Source: Lotus japonicus (taxonomy: Eukaryota; Streptophyta; Magnoliopsida; Fabales; Fabaceae). Taken from it: a DNA stretch of 64,000 nucleotides. The translations under genes and the position numbers were made by a program. Under the pieces are notes generated by a model that worked only from the letters and a program-made list of their open reading frames with translations, was not told the origin of the DNA and ran no database searches. Positions 33,500-45,553 of the stretch are shown one piece after another. Location of the stretch: contig NC_080043.1 in the NCBI RefSeq assembly GCF_012489685.1, positions 66,705,920-66,769,919 of the forward strand. The letters are read 5' to 3'. The number at the start of each line of letters is the position of its first letter. Position 1 is the stretch's first letter.

Positions 33500-35338
33500 C
33501 ATAAAGGTACAATTTTAATGTGGGTTTTGCGAATAGACCCTATTTTGTCTCAGCCTTTACTGAAGAAGTTCTCGAAGCAGAGCTTCCTCGAGGATGGAAA
33601 GTCCCTAAGTTTACCAAATTCTCAGGAGACTCTGGAGAGTCTACTGTTGAACATGTAGCTAGGTACCAAATTGAAGCTGGGGACTTAGCCATCAATGAAA
33701 ACTTGAAGATGAAATACTTCCCCAGTTCTCTAACCAAGAACGCATTCACATGGTTCACGACCCTTTCCCCAAGGTCAGTTCATATTTGGGCCTAATTGGA
33801 AAGGATCTTCCATGAGCAATTCTTTAGGGGAGAATGTAAGGTGAGCCTGAAGGATCTGGCAAGTGTCAAGAGAAAAACAGTTGAGTCCATCGATGATTAT
33901 CTGAATAGGTTCAGGATGCTAAAATCTCGGTGCTTCACTCATGTTCCAGAGTATGAGCTAGTTATCTTGGCCGCAGGTGGCTTAGAATACTCCATTAGGA
34001 AGAAACTCGACACACAATATATTCGAGATATGTCGCAACTTGCAGACAGAGTAAGGCACGTCGAGTTATTGAAAGCCGAAAAATCTGATGAAAGGGCCAA
34101 GACCACTAACAAATGGCCTAAGAAGGATAAAGTAGCCTACATTGATACTGAATCAGTTTCTCAAAGTCCATGTGTTTATCGCGAAATCTCTTCTGATGTC
34201 GATATTAACGATAGCAACTTGGCTGAACTCCAGCCAAGAGATCCCTATGTGTGTAAGGCGTTAAATCCTTATGAAAATAAGTCTGGAGAGGAATCTCCTA
34301 AGGACAGCACCCTTGCTGTGAAAACTTACACTTTCGATGTAACCAAATGTGATGCAATTTATGATATAATTTTGTCTGATGGTTTAATTGTGGTCCCTAA
34401 AGACCAAAAACTTCCTTTTCCTGGACAGAAGAAGGGGAAAAGTATTGCAAATATCATAACTTTTTTGGTCATTGGACCTCATAGTGTGTTCGTTTCAGGG
34501 ATCTTGTTCAAGGAGCGCTGGATTCTGGAAGGCTCAAGTACAATGAGAAAGCCAAATGCCAGATGAAGATTGATTCTGATCCGTTACAAACATTTGAAGC
34601 CAACTATGTGGAACCTCTCCACATCTGCATGGTTGATATCTCTGAAAGGCTCGACTTGGGATTAACACTTGGGGAACCGGAGGCCAAAGATGTGGCAGTC
34701 GAAGAACCAGTAATTGAAGAAGATGTGAGCCTAGACGAAGTTTATCCTAAGGCTGGAGAGACTCTCATCGAGTTTTTATCTCGAAGCAAAGCGGGGAGAA
34801 AGAAGTCATGTTGTTCCCTAGATGCAGCGCTGTGTTTGATAAGTCAGCAGCTTAAGCTTATCAGGATTCTGAGATGAAGAAACACTACCAAAGAAAGGTA
34901 CCAGTTACCAGAAGACTCAAGTACTCTCATGAAGAGCTGGTGGAAACTTCCCAGGAAAATCATGGTCAGAAGGGCCAAGATCTTAAAGGAAAGGACAAGT
35001 CCTATGTCCCTAACGCTGGTTTTCCCAAGAACCAATGGTTCAGGTCAGCACCTCCAAAGCCAAAGCCACGTCAGAAGTGGCAAAAGATCGACATAGGTCA
35101 AGGATCTTCTTACGTCAACAATTCGCAGGTGTCGCGAAATTACTTGTATGGCTCTAAGAATTATTATGCTCCAGAGCAGATGACAAGAACTCAATTTCGA
35201 CGTTTCCTGAGGAAAAGGAAAGCTGAAAGAGAGAGGGGAGGTAAATTCCGCTCGCTTTGGGACATTAAGCCAGAGGACAATCCAGATGACAAACCAAGTG
35301 TGGCATCGATCATTAACCAACTTGATCATGCCATTTAG
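33500..35338 (+). pseudogene. Gag of the second Tat-type element
   Basis: The frame contains LPRGWKVPKFTKFSGDSGES, MKYFPSSLTKNAFTWFTTLS and FHEQFFRGECKVSLKDLASV, the gag core. A TAG at 33793-33795 interrupts it in the middle. The frame resumes to 34566 and is then continued in other frames to 35338 (ending IINQLDHAI). No obvious zinc knuckle was seen. The C-terminal part (34874-35338) is Lys/Arg-rich. One nonsense and at least one frameshift make it a pseudogene. Confidence 0.75.
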
Positions 35339-35385
35339 CAGGGAATGACTATGCCAAACCCCACCAAGGACAAGGCAAAGGTTGT

Positions 35386-38300
35386 TGTGAGACCCAAGTT
35401 TTTAAGCTTAGAATAAATTAATTAAATTCATATTCACGATTAGGTTTCGATGTATCGTGAAGGGAACCTGAACAAGTGTTTATCGAATGGAATAAACTTA
35501 TGAAGGAGATAATCCAGGAAAAGACTAAGGATAATATTCGAATCGACGAAACTTATAGCGTGAGTCTTATTCGCTTACGCATAGGACAAGAACCTTAGGA
35601 ATCGAATAATTTAACCCTTGGAACACTATAGGAATAAATTCCAAAAACCTTCAAGAGGAATATAAGAATTTCTCTTATTCATTTTCATGACAAGCGTTTC
35701 GACACGAAACCCTGAGTTGTACAAACGTCAAATTCCAATACTCGGAAGTTTGCCGAAACTAAATCATTGATAGTTCAAGAAACATAAAATCAACAGACGA
35801 TGAAGACTTTTTATATTCGGAGCTTCAAACGAAGATTCCACACGCAAACACCCATTTCTCTTGATGTTTCCAATCTTTCTTCAGAAGGAAGTTTTCTCAT
35901 CCGACAACCACTGCAAAAAGTAACTTTTCGGGTAACATAGATTTACACCGACTTTGGATCGTTTATTTTAATTCCAAGAAACCTGTTTTGAGTTCTGGAA
36001 TTCTGTCGCCATAACCTATCTTAGAATTCACAGAGGAATGCGCAGAAAAAATCGGAATCGCGAAATTCTCATTTTTCCGCATTTTCCATAAACTATAAAT
36101 AGCTTGAAAAGGAAAAAAATCAAAAAACCCACAACACCATAGCCACCAAACCCGCGAGCAAGAGGAGAAGGAGGGGAGAAAAGATTTTCGCCGTTTCTTG
36201 CCTAATCGCTACACCGTTCGTTGCTACGCGTAGACCTCGAGGTATAGATGTTATTCCTTACTTCTGATCGTCAATTCTGTCGCTTTTCTCTATGTCTTTC
36301 TGTGCTCAAAGTTTTGAGCTTTTTGTAAAACTGTCCAAATAACTTGATTTCAGTGTCTAAACTTATTGCCTACATGCCCAAGAGCATGAATATCCGGTTG
36401 TTTTCTGCTGAATCTCGCCGAATTGTCGCTGAGTTTCAATTCTGCTCGAAATACCCATTTTTGGCCAAAGCTTCATTCTTTCGGTTTAAAACTCTCGACT
36501 TAGCTTAGTGTCAGTAGGATTAGTTGTCATAAACGTCGTTAGTGACATTTCTATCTAATTTGTTTTTCGAAATTCCAATTTTGAAATTCCGAGCCAAAAA
36601 TATTGACCAAAATACCCCTGCGACAGTTTTCGACCCGATAATTTTTCTGAGAGTTTCCCTGGCCTAGATATCGCCTAAGAATACCTAGGAATTAAATTAG
36701 ATCGAAGAAAAAGTTCGGCAAGCCCAATTTTGATAGTGGCCGAAACTTATATGCCATAGTACCGTGTCCAAAAATAATTTTTGGGTTTGTATGACCTGAG
36801 TTATAGTGTAGCCCTTTCAATTGTCGAAATTTTGGCGTCGGTTTCGTGTCATTCCGAGTTCGGTAGCTCGAGTTATGCATGTTTTAGCGAATAAAGTGTT
36901 TTTGTACAAAACTTGAATGGAGTCAAAACTCATCCATTCGGGGAAAGCCCTTCCATTCGTGCCTAAATGTTGTACTCTGAAGCTTCTTGAGCTTTGTCGA
37001 ACATTAGTTAGGATTGTTTCGACTGTATCGACTTGTTTTGATTCATTATTGCTTTGTTTGCTCAAAGGTTCAATCGTGGAAACTTTGGGATTGACTGAAC
37101 AAGCTTGTGAGCGAGACCTGCACCACGAGACTAGAACAACTCGAGGTTAGGGCAACTTACTCACTAGCTATTTGTATTGTAGGCGTCGATAACTTCGACT
37201 TGAATATTGCTTGATATTGAATATTGCTTGGATATTGTTTATCGCTTTGAATTGGAAAATGTTTTCTGGAGGCTTCGGCCGAGTGAACTTATATGAGACG
37301 TGTGTCTCCGTTTTCTGAGAGGCTTCGACCGTTTACTGGTTTCTGTCTTATGATTTCCGCACCGTGTTATTGTTGCATCGCTCTTTAGAGCTGAATATTG
37401 TTGAATTGATATCGAATTGTGCGTGTTGACGCGATTGCGGAGCGTAGAACATTTGAGTTGATTTTGTTGATCTTTCGGGTTGAGAGGAAACCCTAGGCGG
37501 GTCCTAACCTGAGGTCTGAGATCTAGCCCTCTTTGAAATACTTAGACTTTTCCCGGGGATTATATGTGGGAAACTTTGAATAGTTGGAATATGGAACTTG
37601 GATTTCGATAATAAACCTCATAACTTGATTAACTCAACTTGAAATGCTTTGATTAATTAACGAGACCTTTAGGAAAATTTAAGAGTTGGAAATGATTGTG
37701 AAAAACGGGAAATAGTCGGAAAGCCTTGAACTTGAGATGATTTGATGGTCGTTACGGGGATGAACCATAGTGACCATGGAAATGTCACTGAGTGCAATAT
37801 GTACTATGGCTTTTCACAGCCTAGTCGCAAAGACGACTTTGACCTTCGGGTCCTTTTAAATTGAGATTTGTTGATAAACTCGTACATGTGAGGACGATTC
37901 GATGTTTGGTTAACCATATTGTATTATGCATACGTTTGGGGTTTGGGACGGTCAAAAGACTGGGCCTTCACGAGGAACACCAAGAGTGTATCTTCGACTT
38001 TGCGGCGTGAATCTGTATGTCCAAACCCGACGGGTTGGACCGATTCGGCAATAATTGTTTGACACGCGCGAGTCCGTATATTCAATCCGATGGATTGGAT
38101 CGATTCGGCGGTAGTCACTCAGGCACGCGTGAGTCCGTATGTTCAATCTGATGGATTGGATCGATTCAGCGATTGCCATTTTACCTCGCGTGAATTCGTA
38201 TGTTCAATCTGAGGGATTGGATCGATTCAGCGATAACCTTTCGACTCGCGCGGATCCGTATGTTCAATCCGATGGATTGGATCGATTCGGCGATAGTCAT

Positions 38301-39345
38301 TGGACACGCGCAATGTCCGTATGTTCGACTCTATTGAGTGAACCGACTTGGCGTTGTCATTTGTTGCGTGTGCGAGTCCGTATGTTCAACCCGATGGGTT
38401 GGATCGACTTGACATGCCTAATTGTTGGGATCATCTTTTGAGCATGACATTGCATTGGCACGCCATGCACCTAACTATATTTGTTGATGTGTTGAAGATC
38501 CAATTGTCATTTGTGATTTGATGTTGATAAACATCGTTATATATCTTGATGATTTAATGTTGATAACATGCTAAGTATATACCTTAAGATAGGTAACTGA
38601 GAACCTATATAAGTATATACCCCCTTTATCACATGTTGTTTGTATATCTATTGTATTCCGTGAGTTGACCCTAGCGCCTTGGCTTTGGTTGCATGTTTGT
38701 GTTTGGGCGGTCGGCCTGCTGCCAGGCGTCCGTCGGTCGATTCGTGATGATTCGTCACTCGAGGAGGACCAGGAGCGGAATGACTATTTCTGAAGCTTTC
38801 GACAAGGACCGGACTGAATGCATGACCAGATGAGGGTCGATGATGGAAGTATAGGGTATGGGTGTTTAGAGCCTACTAGGGTTGGGTGTTAGTGTCATAG
38901 CTCTGATTCGTCATTTGTACTTTTAGGACAGGGTAGTTTCCGACAGATTGCTTTTCGGTGTGGTTCTCCGTTGATGGGAATTGCATGGAGTATTCGGACG
39001 TAGGAAGTCTTTTTGGAGGCCGTTTTGGGCTGACTTACTTTCTTGGAAGACTGTATTTATAAAACTCATGACTCTATCTATGGGTCGCACTTGTTTGTCG
39101 TTGGGCAATACCTTTAGTTACTTGATGTTACTTTCCGTCACTTGAGGACACTCATGACGATGTTTTTAGTTGCAGCAAGGGCTGTGCTTGTATTGTATAT
39201 TAATCGTTGTTAATCGCAATTGGGTTGAGTCTTTATTTCGACAAGTCTTTCTATTTAAACAAAACGAGAGAAAAAAATACCTGCTTTTCCGCTTTATTTT
39301 ATTTTCAAGTTACTAAAGTGACGCCACCGAAATCGGGGTGTTACA
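35386..39345 (+). mobile_element. Solo LTR, 3.96 kb, in gag-protease junction
   Basis: Begins TGTGAGACCCAAGTTTTTAA and ends GAAATCGGGGTGTTACA. The perfect 5-bp duplication GTTGT flanks it (35381-35385, 39346-39350). The host frame KAKVV...VAEDEDED continues across it. A TATA box (CTATAAATAGC) lies near 36094, followed by a GA-rich leader. It contains a seven-copy 61-bp array at 38015-38415. No gag-pol inside. It has the same end plan as the solo LTR at 11626-14424. Confidence 0.9.
38015..38415 (+). repeat. Seven-copy 61-bp tandem array inside the LTR
   Basis: Units starting GTATGTTCAATCCGATGG occur at 38015, 38076, 38137, 38198, 38258, 38319 and 38380; period 61 bp, once 60. Each has GGATTGGATCGATTC(A/G)GCG, then a variable stretch, then an ACGCGYGAGTCC end. 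Lies between the promoter and the LTR end, so within the U5-like half. Confidence 0.9.
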
Positions 39346-39348
39346 GTT

Positions 39349-40227
39349 GTAGCTGAAGATGAGGATGAAGACATACTGGAGGACTTTGACGAAAGCGACG
39401 AAGAGGATCTTAACATTATATGTGTAGTATCCATCTTGTCTGCTGATTTCGACAAGATATCAGAAGGCGACGAAGACTATTATGTCGAAGAGGAAGCTGA
39501 TGACAATCCTTTGTGCTATTATGTAATGCAGAGGGGAGCAGTTGAAGATGAAAGAGTTGTTTTTCAAAGACCCTCATAACACATGAAAAACCATTTGAAG
39601 CCTTTGTTTGTATGGGCCAAGGTCGAGGAAAAGGGAGTCAACAAAGTTTTAGTTGATGGTGGAGCTGCAATTAACCTGATGCCCAGGTTCATGCTTAAGA
39701 GGCTGGGCAAAACTGAAGCAGACCTTATTTCTCATGACATGGTTTTATCAGATTACGAAGGGAAAACGAGCACCTCCATGGGGGCAATCATGCTAAGCAT
39801 AATTGTGGGGACAGTAGGCAGGTCAACCCTCTTCATTGTTGTGCCTTCTAAGGCTAACTACAACTTGCTGCTGGGAAGGGAGTGGGTCCATGGCGTAGGG
39901 GCAGTGCCTTCTACCTTGCATCAAAGGATATCCATCTGGAAAGCAGATGGCGTAGTCGAGAATGTGCAAGCAGACCAAAGCAACTACCTGGCAGAGGCAG
40001 GTTACGTCGATAAGAAGAACTTTGAAAAGAACCTGACCACAATTGCTCCTCTAGCCACAGTGGCCAACCAGTATTTCAATCCTTACTCGGAATATTCTGT
40101 GACTTTAGACCCCATTCGAGGACTACACCACAATGAGTCATGTAAAGCAGATGCCATGAATGGATGGCAGAGTGAGGAAGATGAGGATGCCACTAAGGAG
40201 TGGCAAAACCACAAGTATGATGATTAA
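39349..40227 (+). pseudogene. Protease region of the second Tat-type element
   Basis: An acidic linker (VAEDEDEDILEDFDE) is followed, after one stop near 39578, by a frame from 39583. It contains KVLVDGGAAINLMPRFML, the Tat variant of the aspartic protease site with D-G-G at 39655-39663, then TLFIVVPSKANYNLLLGREW and a later acidic tail. The active-site Asp is intact. The protease would cleave gag-pol in the particle. Confidence 0.75.
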
Positions 40228-40546
40228 TTCGAGCTTAGCTCGAATTTCTGCTTACGCAGCCGAAAATAAAATAAAAACGACTCTAGGGGCCGATGGAATG
40301 GCTAAAGATGCAGCCAACAAATAAGTTATTGATGTTTCAATCTTGCCTGTCGAGATGTCAGCTCAGGATAAAGCAACGGTGATAGAAGATGATTTGTGCT
40401 TAGAAGACGATAAACAAGGCGTCGAAAACATAGAAGATCTCTGAAATCTAAGGCTAGATTGCATTTATGATGATAGCCCATTAGGTTTTGAGAGGCCATT
40501 AATAGATGTCACCAAGAAGATAGAGGCACATTACCCTTTAGAGGAA

Positions 40547-42700
40547 GTGGATTTGGGTGATGGGTCGAAAAAGAGGCCAACCTATATCAGTTATCTCATT
40601 GACCCAGAACTCAAGGATAGGATGGTGGACTTACTCAAGGAGTTCAAGTATTTTTTTGCTTGCAATTACGATGAAATGCCTGGACTCAGTCGAGAATTGG
40701 TGGAGTTACAACTACCAATCAAGGAAGACAAGAAACCAGTGACGCAGTTGCCCAGAAGATTTCACCCAGATGTCTTGGTAAAGATCAAAGAGGAAATTGA
40801 AAGACTCCTCAGGTGCAAGTTCATCAGAACAGCCATATATGTCGACTGGCTGGCCAACGTGCTCCCAGTAATTAAGAAGAATGACAAAATGAGGGTTTGT
40901 ATTGACTTTCGAGATTTAAATGCTGCTACTCCCAAGGATGAATATCACATGCTCATTGGTGAGATGATGGTTGATTCAGAGGCTGGTCATGAGTACTTAA
41001 GCTTGTTAGATGGCTATTCCGGCTATAATTAGATTTTCATCGCGAAAGAAGATGTGTCGAAAACAGCTTTCCGATGTCTTGGTGCCTTGGGGACATATGA
41101 GTGGGTGGTCATGCCATTTGGGTTGAAAAACACTGGCGCGACCTACCAAAGGGTAATGAACACCATTTTCCATTGATGACCCTATTTTAGTAGTGTTTTT
41201 ATGGTCATTTCTTTGTTTGTTTTGAGTCTTTTTGTTGAGTCTCATGTAGTGTTTCATGCATTATCATGCATTTTTATCTTTTCTTTGAGTCTTTACTTTG
41301 TTTTGGTAATTTTGTAGTTTTATAGGGACTTTTCTTGCATTTTAAGTAAGTTTAGGACTTGCATGGTTTTGTTGTGTTAAATGAAGGACCTCTTGTGCTA
41401 ATGAGCTCTTTGAGCTTCTAGATTCTTCCTTGACTTGTTGGTTAGGTTTGGAGAGCAGAAACTGAAGGTAATAGAAGGCCAAGAAGCATGGAATTGAAGG
41501 AGGACTTAAAGAGGGCTGAAGAGGAGTTACAAGAAGCTGAAAAGTTCATTCCAGCGAGCAAGCCTAGGCGCTGGGAATTGGCGCCCAGCGCTAGTACAAT
41601 TTTCAGAGGGTTTTTGAATTCGCGCCCATGCGCTGGTGAATTAGCGCCTAGGCGCCAATTAGCTCCAGAGAGCATGTTTGGGCATGCAATTGGCGCTCAG
41701 GCGCTCTGAATTGGCGCCTGAGCGCCCAGACTCGTATTTTATGCCTATAAATAAGGCTTTGGCCAATTTCTTTGAAACAGTTAGACATTTTACTCATTTT
41801 GGATCAAGTTTGAGAGCTGAGGAGAACCTTGGGGCTGTAGGAAGGCTTCCAACTTGTATTTTTCTCAGGTGTTCATTACATTTTCTATATGAATTCACTA
41901 GCCATGAGTGGCTAGTTTCTTTTTTTGCTTTGGGTTAAGAGATTCTATGAAGTTTTAGTTTGTTAAATCCTATCTCTATGCATGAGTTCTTGATTCAATC
42001 TTGTATTTTAATTCCATTATGCATGTTTAGCTTTGGTGCACCCTTGCTATAGGCTAGATTATAATCAAATGGAAGTTTGTTATGATTTAGGGACATGAAT
42101 TGAAATAGATCCTTCTATACTTGCTTCTAGGCATAGAGTGAGGGTAGGGTTTTGTTGGCCTGAATATACATGCTTATGAACCTCTTATGAATGATTAAGT
42201 ACACAAGGAATTGGGCTTAACTTTCAATTTGAGAGAATTACTTTTATGAGGAATCAACTAGTAAGTACATAGGCTAAAGCAACAAGAGATAAATCAAGGT
42301 TTCACATGCATAGGATAGGTGGACTAAAGTGGATTAGATGATCAACAACCCAAGGCAATTTTCCATCAATTGATATTCTCAATATTTTCAACATTGCTAT
42401 TTTGCAAAATTGTTGTCACAAACAACCAAAACCAATTTATGAGTTTTACTGCTTTAGAAACTTGCAAACTTTAGGCTTAAATCAACAATTCTCACTCACA
42501 ATTCCTGTGGTTCGATATTTTAAAACCCGGAGATATCTGTGCACTTGCAGATTGACCAACATCCATAACTTTATTGAAACTTTTATGCAGGTTTATATTG
42601 ATGACATAGTGGTGAAATCTCCATCAAGGGATGACCATCTATTGCATTTAAGAAGATCCTTTTAGAGGATGAGGAAACATGGTTTAAAAATGAACCCCTC
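40547..42700 (+). pseudogene. Reverse transcriptase, split by a solo LTR
   Basis: Block 40547-41168 has QLPRRFHPDVLVKIKEEIER, WLANVLPVIKKNDKMRVCID, FRDLNAATPKDEYHM and EYLSLLDGYSGYN. A TAG stands at 41030-41032 where the family has Gln, then [16 protein letters not shown] and [18 protein letters not shown]. The solo LTR follows at 41174. After it, 42567 onward reads FIETFMQVYIDDIVVKS with the catalytic YIDD intact. One nonsense codon and the insertion make it inactive. Confidence 0.85.
41174..42561 (+). mobile_element. Solo LTR, 1.39 kb, inside RT
   Basis: Starts TGATGACCCTATTTTAGTAG and ends GCAGATTGACCAACA. The perfect duplication TCCAT flanks it (41169-41173, 42562-42566). A TATA box GCCTATAAATAAGGC lies near 41742. 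The upstream part holds a string of GGCGC/GCGCC palindromic blocks (41560-41730). The end sequence resembles Athila-type LTRs, but the lineage is uncertain. Confidence 0.9.
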
Positions 42701-43600
42701 AATTGTGCTTTTGGTGTAATCGCAGGCGATTTTTTGGGCTTTGTGGTGCACAAAAAGGGCATCGAAATCAACAAAAACAAAGCCAAAGCGATTCTCGACA
42801 CAAGTTCGCCAACTAGCAAGAAGCAGTTGCAGTCCTTGCTTGGAAAAATCAACTTCCTCAGAAGATTCATTGTCAACCTCACTAAGAAGACCAAGGCGAT
42901 TTCCTCGCTTCTTCGACTCAAGAAGGAAGAAACATTCCAGTGGGAAGCAGAGCACCAGAAAGCTTTTGACAAGCTTAAGAAATACTTATCAAGCCCTCTA
43001 GTGATGATTCCACCCATTAAAGGAAAGTCAATGAGGCTATACATCTCAGCTACAGATGAAACCATTGGAAGCATGCTAGCTCAAGAAGATGAGAGCCATA
43101 TTTTATCTGAGTCGCATTTTGAACGGTGCAGAAACTCGATATACAATAATCGAGAAACTGTGTTTATGCCTGTATTTCTCTTGTATGAAGTTGAAATATT
43201 ATATAAATCCAATTGATGTAATGGTTTTTTCTCATTGTGATATAATAAAGCACATGTTATCCAAACCCATCTTGCATAGTCGAATTGGTAAATGGGCCTT
43301 AGCCCTAACCGAATATTCACTAACTTATGTCCCTTTGAAAGCAATCAAGGGGCAAGTAGTAGCGGATTTCTTGGTAGAACACACTCTGCCTAAGGAAACC
43401 ATAGCTTACATAGGGGTTCAGCCCTGGAAGCTGTTTTTCGATGGTTCAAGCCATATGAATAGGGCAGGGATTGGAATGTTCATAATATCCCCACGAGGCA
43501 TCCATAGTAAGTTCAAATTCAGGATTAGAGAGAACTGCTCTAATAACGAAACTGAGTATGAGGCTTTGATTTCTTGCCTCGAGATCGTATAATATTAGCC
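42700..43600 (+). pseudogene. RT thumb and RNase H of the second Tat-type element
   Basis: Block 42734-43216 has DFLGFVVHKKGIEINKNKAK, then LQSLLGKINFLRRFI, FQWEAEHQKAFDKLKKYL and LYISATDETIGSMLAQE, the connection domain and start of the RT-linked RNase H. Block 43089-43592 has HCDIIKHMLSKPILHSRIGK and WALALTEY, then the RNase H fold start LFFDGSSHMNRAGIGMFII and NNETEYEALISCLEI. Frame changes between blocks show decay. Confidence 0.8.
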
Positions 43601-45182
43601 TTAGGGGCCAAGAACGTTGTTGTTAAAGGTGATTCTGAATTGGTAATAAAACAACTTACCAAGGAATATAAATGCGTTAGTGAAAATCTAGCAAAATATT
43701 ACGTGAGAGCAACAAGCTTATTGGCTAAATTCGACGAAGCTGGGGTTAGCCACGTGCCTAGGATAGACAATCAAGAAGCCAGTGAATTGGCACAAATTGC
43801 CTCTAGGTACATGGTAGACAAAATTAGGTTGAAAGAATTAATCGAGGTTAAAGAGAAGTTGAATCCTTCAGATCTCGACATCTTAACTATCGATAATATG
43901 GGACCTAATGATTGGAGGAAGCCAATTGTCGATTATTTGCAAAACCCTGTAGGAACATCTGACAGGAAGATCAAGTACAGGTCTTTAAGCTATGTCATTA
44001 TAGGCAATGAGTTATTCAAGAAAAATGCAGATGGTACTTTGTTAAAGTGCTTAAGCGAGGGTGATACATTTGTGGCAATTTCAGTTATGCATGATGGTTT
44101 GTGTGGCACTCACCAAGCAGGAGTCAAAATGAAGTGGATATTATTTTGACAAGTGATGTATTGGCCCACTATCATGAAGTATTGCATCGAATATGCAAAA
44201 GGGTGTCAAGATTGTCAAAGGCACGCAGGGATTCAGCATGTGCCAGCCAGTGAGTTGCATTAAATAATCAAGTCATGGTCATTTAGAGAGTGGGCTTTAG
44301 ATTTAATTGGTGAGATAAACCCATCTTCATCGAGGCAACACAAGTACATAATAGTGGCTATAGACTATTTCACTAAGTGAGTAGAAGCCATTCCGTTACA
44401 AAACGTTACTCAAGATGCAGTGATCGATTTTATACATAATCACATTGTATATCGTTTTGGTTTGCCTAAGTCACTTGCCACAGATCAAGGTACAGTATTT
44501 GTAGGTCGAAAAGTGGCATCTTTCGCGGAATCTTGGGGCATAAAACTCTTAACTTCAACCCCTTACTATGCCCAAGCAAATGGCCAGGTGGAAGTAGCCA
44601 ACAAAACCCTGATCATTCTGATCAAGAAGCATGTGGGTCGAAAACCCAAAAGTTGGCATGAAACCTTAGGCCAAGTGCTTTGAGCTTATCGAAATTCACC
44701 TAGGGTCTAGGGAAGCTACGGGGGCAACACCATTTCGACTAGCATATGGTCAGGAAGCAGTGCTGCCAACATAAGTGTATTTGCAGTCTTGTAGAATTCA
44801 AAGACAAGAAGAGATCCCTAGCGAAGACTATTGGAATATGATGCTTGACGAATTGATTGATCTCGACGAAGAAATATTATTGGCCTTAGACGTTTTGACC
44901 CGGCAAAAGGATCGCATCGCAAAGGCTTACAATAAAAAGGTTAGAGCTAGATCTTTTATGGTTGGTGATTACATTTGGAAAGTTATATTGCCAATAGATA
45001 AAAAAGATAAAAGCAATGGAAAAGGGGCCCCAAATTGGGAAGGCCCCTTCGAAGTCGAAAAGGCACCCTTTAACAACGCTTATTCAATTAAAGAGTTAGG
45101 AGGTCAATGTCGACGTGTAACGATAAATGGAAAGTACTTGAAAGGGTATAAGCCAATGTTGCCCGAAATCAAAATTCAATAG
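43600..45182 (+). pseudogene. RNase H end and integrase of the second Tat-type element
   Basis: 43574-44149 has KGDSELVIKQLTKEY, the end of the RNase H, then a linker into the integrase zinc finger (H-H at MHDGLCGTHQAG, then C-C in GCQDCQRH). The catalytic core starts WALDLIGEINPSSS (Asp present), has the second Asp in ATDQGTVFVG, and the Glu within YYAQANGQVEVANKTL. The C-terminal tail has SFMVGDYIWKV and NWEGPFEVEKA and ends at 45182. Stops at 44147, near 44260, 44378 and 44681 break the frame. All three catalytic acids are still readable. Confidence 0.85.
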
Positions 45183-45459
45183 GAAAAATCGACAAAAGTA
45201 GGCCAAACCAAATGTTTTATTAATAAATGAAACATTACAATAGGTATGATGAAAAATTAAAAAGGGGGTGCTCCCCGAATCAAGTTATAACGTCTCCTCA
45301 AAGGCGCTATAAGGTTGTCCACACCTTCCCTCTGGTCCTCAAGGGCGAACTTCCCCAGTCGAAGATTGGATTCCTCGAAAGAGGTGGCCACAATCTTTTG
45401 GGCCAGGCTTCTCCGTTCTTCCTCCTCATCCGGACCCAGCTGGTCTAGAGCAGCTTCCA

Positions 45460-45552
45460 GGCTGTTGAGCTCCTCCATCTTCTCCTCAATTTGGTACTCA
45501 GCAAAGTACGCCTGCAGATTAAGCTCCATACGCCGCTCGAACAAGGAAGCCA
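45460..45552. repeat. 93-bp direct duplication, left copy
   Basis: From GGCTGTTGAGCTCCTCC to CAAGGAAGCCA; the same bases recur at 46925-47017 with no visible difference. A single extra C (45553) separates it from the LTR start. Confidence 0.85.
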
Positions 45553-45553
45553 C

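Noticed and set aside
38015..38415. Possible CRISPR-like array
   Set aside because: Units are contiguous 61-bp degenerate copies with no unique spacers, inside a plant LTR.
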